The notes below the pieces were generated by a model. It saw only the letters and a list, made by a program, of their open reading frames with translations. It made no database searches and was not told where the DNA came from. The translations under genes and the position numbers were made by a program. This document shows positions 1 to 6,874 of a stretch of 55,587 bases of DNA, piece after piece. Source of the stretch: Verrucomicrobiota bacterium (GTDB lineage: Bacteria; Verrucomicrobiota; Verrucomicrobiia; Limisphaerales; UBA11358); contig JAJPJM010000113.1 of NCBI GenBank assembly GCA_021324235.1, forward strand, positions 1 to 55,587, given 5' to 3'. The first letter of the stretch is position 1, and every line of letters starts with the position of its first letter.

Positions 1-36
1 TCGCGTATTTCGGGTATTTCGCGGTTTTTAGGCGAA
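1..36. repeat. Degenerate dispersed repeat at the left edge
   Basis: The edge of the window repeats the phrase TTTCG(C/G)G at roughly 9-10 bp steps. The same wording recurs at about 21945-21972, downstream of the hybrid kinase gene. It is an AT-leaning relative of the 9-bp-period family described for other intergenic regions here. It is too short and truncated to say more. Confidence 0.3.
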
Positions 37-141
37 TTTTGGTTTTCTCCGTCTGCTTCTGTGATATCCCTGCGCCCCTGGCGGTCTTCCGCCTTCATTA
101 GATCTCGGCGCGACAAGTTGCGGTAAATTCTCGTTGAGGAC

Positions 142-2289
142 CTAACGGATAAGCGCGGTAAGTACCCAAATCAAAATTACTACGAGAATCCAAATCAATC
201 GCCACGGCAGTCTCCCGATTCCCCATAGATATTTATTGGGTTCACGGTATCGGCGACGATGTCTTTGTGAAGAAGTGGTTTCGCGATAAACCGGCTGCAA
301 TGGCAGCGGCGGCGGCTTGATTTCCTTTTTGTCCGACGGCAATTCATCAAAGCCGGCCTTGGGACGGGAACGCGAATAGCCGCGCAAGAGCGACAACTCG
401 CGGCAGGCGGCGCGACAGATTTGCTCCACCATGTCCCCGTGCCTCTGCACCTGGTCGGCCGGCACGGCATCGGCATGGGTGGTCAGCTCCAACTTCATCA
501 CCAAATAACCGTGGCCGCTTCGGGTGTTCCGGCTGAATTCCACAAACGGACTGCGCAGATCCTCGCGCGGCTCATTCAACTTAATCCGCTGAATCGCCGG
601 CGAGTCGATGTCGGCGGTATACTGGATGTGGCAGGGATGCGGCAAAAGAAAAGGCGCGCGCCGTTCGGTCTTTTGCGGCATCAGCAACACGCCGGTCAGC
701 CAATTGCCGGGCAGGTTGAAGCGGCACAGTTTCGGATTCGGATGTTTGCCCAGTTCGAAACTGATTTCGAAGACTTCCACCAGCGTGAAACGATTGGCCG
801 CGCGGTCATCGCGGTATTTGATTTCCCCGACGCGTTTCACGCTTCGAAAGCGGTTGACCATCACTTGCAGCCGCTGTTTGGCCCATTCGGCCATGCCCGA
901 TTGTTTCAACTCCCGCCGGAGCACTTCAGCTTGTCCGCCTTCGGTTGTCAAAGTGACGGCCATCAGGGATGGTGCGTTGCTGGTGTCCAACAACACGTGC
1001 TCGCGCAAATCGAACAGGTCGGGCGGCTCGAATGGCGGCGTCGGGGCAAGGCCGGTGGCCGCGGCATCCACGGGCAAACCGACCCCGTAATCGGGAACGA
1101 TCCGATTGAACGCGCCTCCGCCCTGTTCTTTGAACGTGGTGTCAATCCAGCGCCGTTTGCCGTCGGCCTCAAATTCAACCACGACATGATTGAAAAGGGA
1201 CGGGGCCGGCAGAAAATCGGCAAGCGCTTTTCGGCAAAAGGTGTTGACCAGAACCGGCCGGGCCGCGACGCCAAGTTTTTTGAAAAGATTGGCGAGCAAA
1301 AAGGAAAGGTCTTTGCAGTCGCCGAACCGGCGGCGTGCGACCGTTCCCGGTGGAGTGGGGATTTGTCCTCCCAGTTCCAGATTGATGCTCAAATAGCGGC
1401 ACTCGTCCTGCACCAGTTCAATCGCCTTCTCCATTTGTGACGGCAAATCGGCGGCTTTACTCCGGATGTCCCGGACAATTTCCGCGACCGCGGCGGCATC
1501 CGCTTCCGCGGCCCACGCCTGCGCGATCCCGGCCGCGACCATTTGCCAGTCCGGAAAATCCGAGACCTGGATCCACGGATAGAAAATGTGCCAGGCCGGA
1601 CAGTTCAATTCGGGTTTCGTCCCGGGATACTTCCCGCCGGACCATTCCCAAAAGGTCATGGCGTTTTCCTTTTTCTCCACCGGCGCCAGATCCGCGCTGG
1701 AGGATTTCCATTTTCTTTGCCGCGCCTCGTTGAATTGGACGGCGAAATGGTATTTGCCGACCGGCACACCCTGCGGCAGCGTAAAAAAATGGCAGCCATG
1801 ATGTGGAAAAAGTGCTGATTCGTCCCGGATGGTGTAGGAAAAATCCAAAACGTCACCCGGCCGCACGTCTTCCAAAACCTTGAGCAGGGTGAACCAGCCA
1901 TGGATGATGAATCGTTCCAATCCTTCTTCACGTTGCAAGAGATGGAATTGATCCAGATGTGACTGGTCGATTTCCTGTTCGCCGCGCCGAATTTTCAGGG
2001 AGTGCAGCGTCACCTGTTGCGTCTTGGGCTCGAATTGCAGGCGCCACTGGGACCAATGCTGCACGGCCTGCATCGTTTCCAGCCGGACCACGTTATGAAC
2101 CAGGAGCGACTGTTGCTCGGCGTGAATCTGCGAATCCAAAAGCAAAAACGTGATTTGCGCATCCTGTTCGCTTTTGAATGTCGAATCATACGGACAGTGA
2201 GTCGCCCAATCCGGTGGCGGCCCGTTTTGCACACGACTTTTGGCGAGTGAAGCAGAATCCGACCCGACGACGTTACCTTCGTTGAGCAT
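142..2289 (-). CDS. DUF3857/transglutaminase-like membrane-anchored protein
   Basis: The protein has 715 residues. An N-terminal beta-rich DUF3857-type region (about 40-240) is followed by a transglutaminase-like core. The core shows the Cys-His-Asp triad: C325 in RRFGDCKDLS, H368 in FNHVVVEF and D383 in RRWIDTT. A basic stretch near 680-695 leads into one hydrophobic segment at the extreme C-terminus (GRLPWRLIWILVVILIWV), so the protein is probably tail-anchored in the inner membrane. There is no clear N-terminal signal peptide, so the side of the membrane on which the core sits is uncertain. DUF3857-transglutaminase proteins are common in Bacteroidetes and Verrucomicrobia; their substrates are mostly unknown, with protease or cross-linking activity suggested. 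The gene stands alone. The family call is firm; the function is open. Confidence 0.85.
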   Translation of the reverse strand: MLNEGNVVGSDSASLAKSRVQNGPPPDWATHCPYDSTFKSEQDAQITFLLLDSQIHAEQQSLLVHNVVRLETMQAVQHWSQWRLQFEPKTQQVTLHSLKIRRGEQEIDQSHLDQFHLLQREEGLERFIIHGWFTLLKVLEDVRPGDVLDFSYTIRDESALFPHHGCHFFTLPQGVPVGKYHFAVQFNEARQRKWKSSSADLAPVEKKENAMTFWEWSGGKYPGTKPELNCPAWHIFYPWIQVSDFPDWQMVAAGIAQAWAAEADAAAVAEIVRDIRSKAADLPSQMEKAIELVQDECRYLSINLELGGQIPTPPGTVARRRFGDCKDLSFLLANLFKKLGVAARPVLVNTFCRKALADFLPAPSLFNHVVVEFEADGKRRWIDTTFKEQGGGAFNRIVPDYGVGLPVDAAATGLAPTPPFEPPDLFDLREHVLLDTSNAPSLMAVTLTTEGGQAEVLRRELKQSGMAEWAKQRLQVMVNRFRSVKRVGEIKYRDDRAANRFTLVEVFEISFELGKHPNPKLCRFNLPGNWLTGVLLMPQKTERRAPFLLPHPCHIQYTADIDSPAIQRIKLNEPREDLRSPFVEFSRNTRSGHGYLVMKLELTTHADAVPADQVQRHGDMVEQICRAACRELSLLRGYSRSRPKAGFDELPSDKKEIKPPPLPLQPVYRETTSSQRHRRRYREPNKYLWGIGRLPWRLIWILVVILIWVLTALIR

Positions 2290-2367
2290 TTAAGCTATTT
2301 ACCCAGACGGCGGAAGCGGTATCAAACAGATTATGCGAGCGTTTGTTCTGAAGCCATCGATTCTCAA

Positions 2368-2406
2368 CTTGCGCGGGGCAGGGTGGCGGGGGGCTGGATT
2401 TGGGAA
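2368..2406. repeat. Dispersed repeat, copy 1 (pair with 6173-6212)
   Basis: The core GGGCAGGGTGGCGGGGGG is preceded by CTTGCGC and followed about 10 bases later by GGGAA. The same arrangement occurs at 6173-6212 in the same orientation. Both copies lie close to the start of a gene. The function is unknown. Confidence 0.7.
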
Positions 2407-2431
2407 CACGACATACCAAGCCAAAGTCGAA

Positions 2432-2466
2432 AACATAGAACATTCAACATCGGACATCCAATGATC
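2432..2466. repeat. 7-bp-period degenerate repeat array
   Basis: Five consecutive 7-base words start at 2432, 2439, 2446, 2453 and 2460. They share the pattern (A/G)ACATNN and drift at the last two positions; examples are AACATAG and AACATCG. The strict 7-bp step is shared with arrays at 10048, 14509, 24358, 32127, 44390, 44852, 53572 and 53970, although the word differs between arrays. Confidence 0.7.
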
Positions 2467-2510
2467 AAAGGCTCGTGCAGCGGATTCAGCAGGCGGTGGA
2501 CTGAAGACTT

Positions 2511-2586
2511 TGACAGGATGAACATGATTCACAGGATGCGTCTCCCGGGATATTTCAGAATCCTGACCATCCTGATAATCCTGTCA
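2511..2586. repeat. 9-bp-period inverted repeat element
   Basis: The left end begins TGACAGGAT (2511-2519) and the right end is its exact complement ATCCTGTCA (2578-2586). Inside each arm the word ACAGGATNN repeats in 9-bp steps, left arm forward and right arm reversed. Folding would bring the ends together around a loop of roughly 25 bases. The layout matches the gene-carrying elements at 53572-53997 and 54900-55337, but there is no gene inside. Confidence 0.65.
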
Positions 2587-2665
2587 TAAAGCCCTTGGAC
2601 ATTTGTCCCTTTTGCGCGAGCAGGCTTGGCCGAGATGGAAATGACCGCCTTTGGCCGCCAAAGGC

Positions 2666-2690
2666 AAATCCGCGTAATCCGCGGTTAAAA
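2666..2690. repeat. 9-bp-period repeat (ATCYGCG family)
   Basis: Two 9-bp words, ATCCGCGTA and ATCCGCGGT, lie in tandem and are followed by TAAAA. The same family recurs at about 5151, 9538, 11229, 23678, 24427, 54900 and 55308. Confidence 0.7.
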
Positions 2691-2840
2691 CCCGGACCGG
2701 CCCGGGATTCGAAGGTGTTCTCCCGCCCTGAAACGCGGAAAAATGCACAAAAAAGAACAAATCTGAAAAAATGGACTTGAGCTTGAGCAGGGCGCTGCAA
2801 AAATCACAAAAACCCAAGCCCGTCACGGGCAAGAGTGCAA

Positions 2841-4922
2841 ATGGAAAATCCCAGTCAAAAACCTTCCATGAACACACCGCAATCAAAAGCGGACGAGAAC
2901 TCCAGGCATTTGCTGGCGTTTCTCGAGGCAATGAAGGCCGAGCAAAAGAAAAGCCCCGTGGTGCAAGGTGACCCGTCCGCCAATCCGGTCGAGTCGTTGC
3001 TCAATCTTCTGCGCCTGATGCAACATCCGAGTCCGAAGCAGACCCCTTCGAAGTCACTGGGGCAGGCTGCGCTGTTTAACAACCTGGAATTGGTGAAACA
3101 GTTCCTGGCCTTCGGCGGCAATCCTGATGAAGGAATTTCCGGCGCTGTCGCCCGGCAAAATCTCGAAATGTTGAAGGTATTGATTGCAGCCGGCGCCAAA
3201 AATGCCGGTGATCGGATCGTGGACGCCGCGGCCGGCGGCAATATGCAAATCATCCAGCTGCTTTTTGAAGCCGGAGTGGACCTGGAAAAATACGGCGCGG
3301 ACGCCCTGGCCAAGGCAGCGTATCACAATCACGTCGAGCTCGTGAAGCTCCTGCTCGAAAAAGGCGTTCCCGTCAGCGCCGGCAATTATCGGGCCGTGGG
3401 TGAGGCCGCCCGCCATTGTTCCATGGAAGTCCTGCGCGTTCTTTTTGATTCGGGTGTGAAACCCGAGAACGCCGGTGAAGCGCTCAGGTTTGCCGCCGGA
3501 TGTCCGCTCTCATTCGCCGGAGTGAAATTTCTGGTTGATGCCGGAGTCGATCCAATCAACCACCCGCACTACTCGATGCGCATGGGAGAGCCGGTGGATC
3601 CGCCTTACCGGCCGGCGGATGCCGCGGCGGAACAGAATAAAACCGAGGTGGCGGATTTCCTTCGCGGGAAACCGATTGATGTGGAAGCCCTGCTCGCGCG
3701 TGAAGCCGAGCGCATCAAGTATTGGCGAAGTTCGGATGACGATGCGATTCGCAAGGAACATGAAAGAAAGACCGCGCATCTTCTTCGCGGAGAGAAACGG
3801 CTGGAGGCCGTGCAAGCCGCCGTTTTCATGGCGCGCGATCCGGCGTTGAAATCCAGTTTGAACAATCCGGGGGTCGACGGACAGACGGCGCTGGGTCTGG
3901 CCGCCACCAATGGCGACGTGGAGATCGTTGCCGCGCTGCTCGAGGCGGGCGCAGATCCGAACCGGCCCGACGGCAAACAAAAGCCGCCCCTGTACCGCGC
4001 CGCATCCGCCGGCCATACGCGAGTCGTTGAAAAACTGCTGCAAGGCGGCGCGGACCCGAACGCCAAAGACGACGTCGGATACACGGCCATTATCGATGCC
4101 GCAAATTGGGATGATGTCGAAATGCTCAAACTCCTGCTGGATGCGGGCGCGGATCCAAAGGTTGAAACCAAATATGGCGTGACACCGATGAACGTGGGGC
4201 TCGGCCTTCACGCAAAGATCATCAAATCCATGTTGCTCGAGGCCGTCCGGAAACGGCAGGGGGGCAAGCCGGAGAAAGGCCAGGGCCTCAGCTTCGTCAA
4301 ACGCAAAAAGGACTTCGAAGTCGGAAAGGCGCGCGGGGTCCAGGCGTTTCGCGATTTCTATTACGACAGCCATCCGGAGTGGGCGGTGGCGATGGTGCGC
4401 GGGCCGATTGACGACGTCGCCGGCGCGTTTGCCGGACTGGTGAAACCCGCGCGCGTGGAAAAGGACATTGCGAAAAGGAAAATCAGCCCCGGTTCGCAAT
4501 ACCAGTACCTCTTTCAACTCAAGGAGCACCCCTGGACCATCATCCTGCGATCGCTCGGCCGCCTGTCACTCGAGGACATGAAGGCAATCGCCGACCAGGC
4601 CCGCGAACTTTCCAGGTTGTTGAAGACGCGCGCCTACACCTACATGGCCGAGAATGCCTCGGGCGCCGAAGGGTATGAAATTTTCGAGAACGGCGAGTCC
4701 CTGGAAGAGGCCGAAAAGTGCGAACACACGAAGTTTCGTTCCAATTTCCGGTCCCAACCAAAATTCGATGACGAGCTGTTTCCGGATCCCATGCTGGCGG
4801 AGGACGGTATTTACCTGCCTGCGTGCTATCCGAAGGATTCGGGCTACGACATCAAGCTCGTCATCGAAGGCATCCAGCCCGGCGATGTTCTTCGTGCGGA
4901 TTATGTGGTATTGGGTGAATAG
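2841..4922 (+). CDS. Ankyrin-repeat protein with an unrecognised C-terminal domain
   Basis: I chose the ATG at 2841; an in-frame GTG lies two codons upstream at 2835. There are two blocks of ankyrin repeats. The first (about residues 70-240) has motifs such as NNLELVKQFLAFGG and HNHVELVKLLLEKG. The second (about 340-470) has GDVEIVAALLEAGADPN, GHTRVVEKLLQGGADPN and DDVEMLKLLLDAGADPK. A charged linker separates them. The last 220 residues contain no ankyrin repeats and form a compact alpha/beta-looking domain (start near VQAFRDFYYDSHPEWAVAM, end near GIQPGDVLRADYVVL) that I do not recognise. There is no signal peptide, so it is probably cytoplasmic. Ankyrin blocks imply protein binding; the partner is unknown. 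The gene stands alone. Confidence 0.85.
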   Translation: MENPSQKPSMNTPQSKADENSRHLLAFLEAMKAEQKKSPVVQGDPSANPVESLLNLLRLMQHPSPKQTPSKSLGQAALFNNLELVKQFLAFGGNPDEGISGAVARQNLEMLKVLIAAGAKNAGDRIVDAAAGGNMQIIQLLFEAGVDLEKYGADALAKAAYHNHVELVKLLLEKGVPVSAGNYRAVGEAARHCSMEVLRVLFDSGVKPENAGEALRFAAGCPLSFAGVKFLVDAGVDPINHPHYSMRMGEPVDPPYRPADAAAEQNKTEVADFLRGKPIDVEALLAREAERIKYWRSSDDDAIRKEHERKTAHLLRGEKRLEAVQAAVFMARDPALKSSLNNPGVDGQTALGLAATNGDVEIVAALLEAGADPNRPDGKQKPPLYRAASAGHTRVVEKLLQGGADPNAKDDVGYTAIIDAANWDDVEMLKLLLDAGADPKVETKYGVTPMNVGLGLHAKIIKSMLLEAVRKRQGGKPEKGQGLSFVKRKKDFEVGKARGVQAFRDFYYDSHPEWAVAMVRGPIDDVAGAFAGLVKPARVEKDIAKRKISPGSQYQYLFQLKEHPWTIILRSLGRLSLEDMKAIADQARELSRLLKTRAYTYMAENASGAEGYEIFENGESLEEAEKCEHTKFRSNFRSQPKFDDELFPDPMLAEDGIYLPACYPKDSGYDIKLVIEGIQPGDVLRADYVVLGE

Positions 4923-5224
4923 GCGCGGACAGGGAGATTTGAAAGAGTCGAGCCGTCTTCGTTCTGCATCCCGGGGTTTTGCCGCGCCAAGGGGGGTCGC
5001 AGGTTGAGGAAGCAGACGCGCTGGCCCGTGCTCCGCAGTCCCGCAATGCGGGACGGAGGGTGAACGCAATCCGCGGTTGTATCATGCCATGGCTCGACGG
5101 AGTCTCGCCCCACCTTTTGTGGCTTTTGTGCCTCTTTGCGGCAAAAAATAAATCTGCGGAATCCGCGGTTAAAAACAGGCTGGCTGGTGCGCTGATTTCT
5201 GCCTGCTCAACCGGCATCACCGTG
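4923..5224. other. Intergenic region with a dispersed repeat
   Basis: This is a convergent region between the ankyrin gene and the minus-strand secreted protein. The part from about 5114 to 5176 belongs to the dispersed family: TTTTGTGGCTTTTGTG, then CTTTGCGGCAAA, then the 9-bp words ATCTGCGGA and ATCCGCGGT. I see no gene and no strong terminator hairpin. Confidence 0.6.
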
Positions 5225-6034
5225 TTAAGGCAGACTCAGACGGTAATACAGGTTGCTCGCCGGCGCGGGCAGGACGATCTGGTTGCTGGAGCCAACCGTT
5301 ACCGGCGTGTTCGTCAACGTCACCCAGTTGGTTGTCTCCATCGACGCATTGGCCTGAAGGACGTATCCGTTGGTTGGGGAAGTCCAGGTGAAGACCAGCG
5401 TGTTGGTTGGGGAGAGGCTAAGGTTTAATTCCGGCGCGGAGGGAGCGGCCGGTGTCATGATCACGTTGTCCACCAGGATGGCGCTGTCGGCGTCAAAGCC
5501 GTGAAACGACAGAATCTCGGTGGCATTTGAAGCCGTGATGGTGGTGGTGAATTTTTGATAGGGCAGGGCGTTTGAAGAATCCGGCTCGTAGTCGGTCAGT
5601 TGCAAATCCTGGGAGTAATCGATGCCAAAAGAGGTGCCGATGACCACATACATGGCGGCGCCCGATCCGAGGGTCGTGCCATCCGTTGCCAGATAGTAGC
5701 TGATGGTGTATTGGGCGCCGACGGTCAAATGAACGGTCTGGCCGAGGCAATCTTGCGAACTGTCGGTGGGATGTCCGTGGAAATACGCGTAAAAATTGCC
5801 ATCCTCCGCCACATCGGGATAGACGCTCGATTGGGCGACGCCGTAATCGCTGTTGTTATCGGCCGGACCGATCTGGTCCCAGCCGGGAAAGTTCTCAATG
5901 CCCCCTCCGCCAGATTCGAAACTCCCATTGACGAGCATATTCGTCTGCGCGACCACCGCACCCGCAGACAGGCCGAGTGCCAGCACAACGGTTGAAAACA
6001 GGGCATTTATTTTGATGGTTGTGTTGTTTTTCAT
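5225..6034 (-). CDS. Secreted jelly-roll-like protein with C-terminal YYR module
   Basis: The protein has 269 residues. A signal peptide covers residues 1 to about 29, probably cleaved after AGAVVAQ. The mature part opens with the lectin/DUF642-like phrase NMLVNGSFESGGGG..FPGW and continues as a beta-sandwich-like domain to about residue 195, typical of carbohydrate- or cell-wall-binding modules. The last 65-70 residues (FTWTSPTNGYVLQ ... TNWVTLTNTP ... NLYYRLSLP at the very end) match the C-terminal module of four other secreted proteins in this window. A GAGG Shine-Dalgarno lies 4-5 bases before the ATG. The gene is single and convergent with the ankyrin gene. A role in polysaccharide binding or surface display is inferred from the architecture only. 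Confidence 0.75.
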   Translation of the reverse strand: MKNNTTIKINALFSTVVLALGLSAGAVVAQTNMLVNGSFESGGGGIENFPGWDQIGPADNNSDYGVAQSSVYPDVAEDGNFYAYFHGHPTDSSQDCLGQTVHLTVGAQYTISYYLATDGTTLGSGAAMYVVIGTSFGIDYSQDLQLTDYEPDSSNALPYQKFTTTITASNATEILSFHGFDADSAILVDNVIMTPAAPSAPELNLSLSPTNTLVFTWTSPTNGYVLQANASMETTNWVTLTNTPVTVGSSNQIVLPAPASNLYYRLSLP

Positions 6035-6172
6035 TGTCCCTCATTTCTGCCTGATAATTTCAGGTGTTTTACCTCCGTGCCATGATGAGGTGGATGATAG
6101 CACAGAAAGGTTCCGGAAACAAAAATTCTGTTGCAATCAGGACTTGCATGCGCCGCGGTTGGCAACCACAAC

Positions 6173-6212
6173 CTTGCGCAGGGCAGGGTGGCGGGGGGTA
6201 AGAATTCGGGAA
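6173..6212. repeat. Dispersed repeat, copy 2 (pair with 2368-2406)
   Basis: This copy has CTTGCGCA, then GGGCAGGGTGGCGGGGGG, then GGGAA, in the same order and orientation as at 2368-2406. It lies about 50 bases upstream of the zinc-ribbon gene. Confidence 0.7.
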
Positions 6213-6260
6213 TGTGGCTTGAGAAATGCGAGTGCTGAAATGGATTAAAGGCGCCATCCT

Positions 6261-6629
6261 ATGAAAATTTGCCCCGGTTGTGGGTGCTTGAATTATGATA
6301 CGGCGGGTCAGTGTCAAAAGTGTGACACTCATCTTCCCGAATATCATCCTCCGGCCAAACGAACGCCTTCAATTTTCCAGAAGCAGTTGGCCCGGTGGCT
6401 CGCGGTGGTTGCCTGGGCGATTGCCATATTTGTCATCGGCCTGCCATTTTGCACGGATACGTTTTATATCGAATGGGATTTACCGAACCTGGCACTGCTG
6501 GCATGGGTCCTGGCGGTGGTTTCCTTTGTGATTCATCGCACAATCCTTGCGGGCATTTTGTTTTTTTCCGGACTCATCTTCATTTTACTGCTCACGTCGT
6601 GCGCGCTGGCTGCGAGCTTTCAATCCTGA
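6261..6629 (+). CDS. Small zinc-ribbon membrane protein
   Basis: The protein has 122 residues. The N-terminus carries a double CxxC zinc ribbon (CPGCGCLN ... CQKCDTHLP, cysteines at about residues 4, 7, 18 and 21). A short linker and three hydrophobic segments follow (about 45-62, 72-88 and 90-118). Small proteins of this layout are common and their function is generally unknown. The gene stands alone between two repeat-bearing gaps. Its coding nature rests on the intact ribbon and the membrane segments. Confidence 0.7.
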   Translation: MKICPGCGCLNYDTAGQCQKCDTHLPEYHPPAKRTPSIFQKQLARWLAVVAWAIAIFVIGLPFCTDTFYIEWDLPNLALLAWVLAVVSFVIHRTILAGILFFSGLIFILLLTSCALAASFQS

Positions 6630-6757
6630 AGGCCCGTTTCATGATGTGATACCCTTTGGCTGGAAGCCGGACGTCAGGCGCAGTAGAGGGTGGGATTAAG
6701 CAAACAGAAGTGAACAAAGTAAACGAAGTTTTGCAAATCGCCTTGGCAGTCAAATCC

Positions 6758-6776
6758 GTGTTCATCTGCTGGTTCC
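6758..6776. repeat. Trace of the 9-bp-period repeat
   Basis: AATCCGTG and ATCTG, joined by TTC, match the ATCYGYG word family. The surrounding gap (6630-6874) otherwise shows no gene. Confidence 0.4.
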
Positions 6777-6874
6777 AATTGGTTCCAGGTAAAGCAACCA
6801 ACGCGGAACCTAAATCCTCGACACGCCCGGTTCTTTTTTGCTAGAGTCATGCCTCCGGGCTTCAAAGCAACCCA

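Larger units (their letters stand above)
2290..2840. other. Repeat-rich intergenic region
   Basis: No convincing gene lies in this stretch between a minus-strand start and a plus-strand start. It is a mosaic of at least four dispersed repeat types, listed separately at 2368-2406, 2432-2466, 2511-2586 and 2666-2690. Short reading frames across it translate repeat words and show no domain or ribosome-binding site. Confidence 0.7.

Noticed and set aside
421-1440. Long plus-strand reading frame of 339 codons
   Set aside because: It lies antisense within the transglutaminase-like gene, has no domain or ribosome site, and is rich in His/Arg/Gly as expected for an opposite-strand shadow in GC-rich DNA.
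2299-2532. Small minus-strand frame containing SDVECSMF
   Set aside because: It translates the 7-bp and other dispersed repeats. Similar peptides arise wherever that repeat is read; there is no ribosome site or domain.
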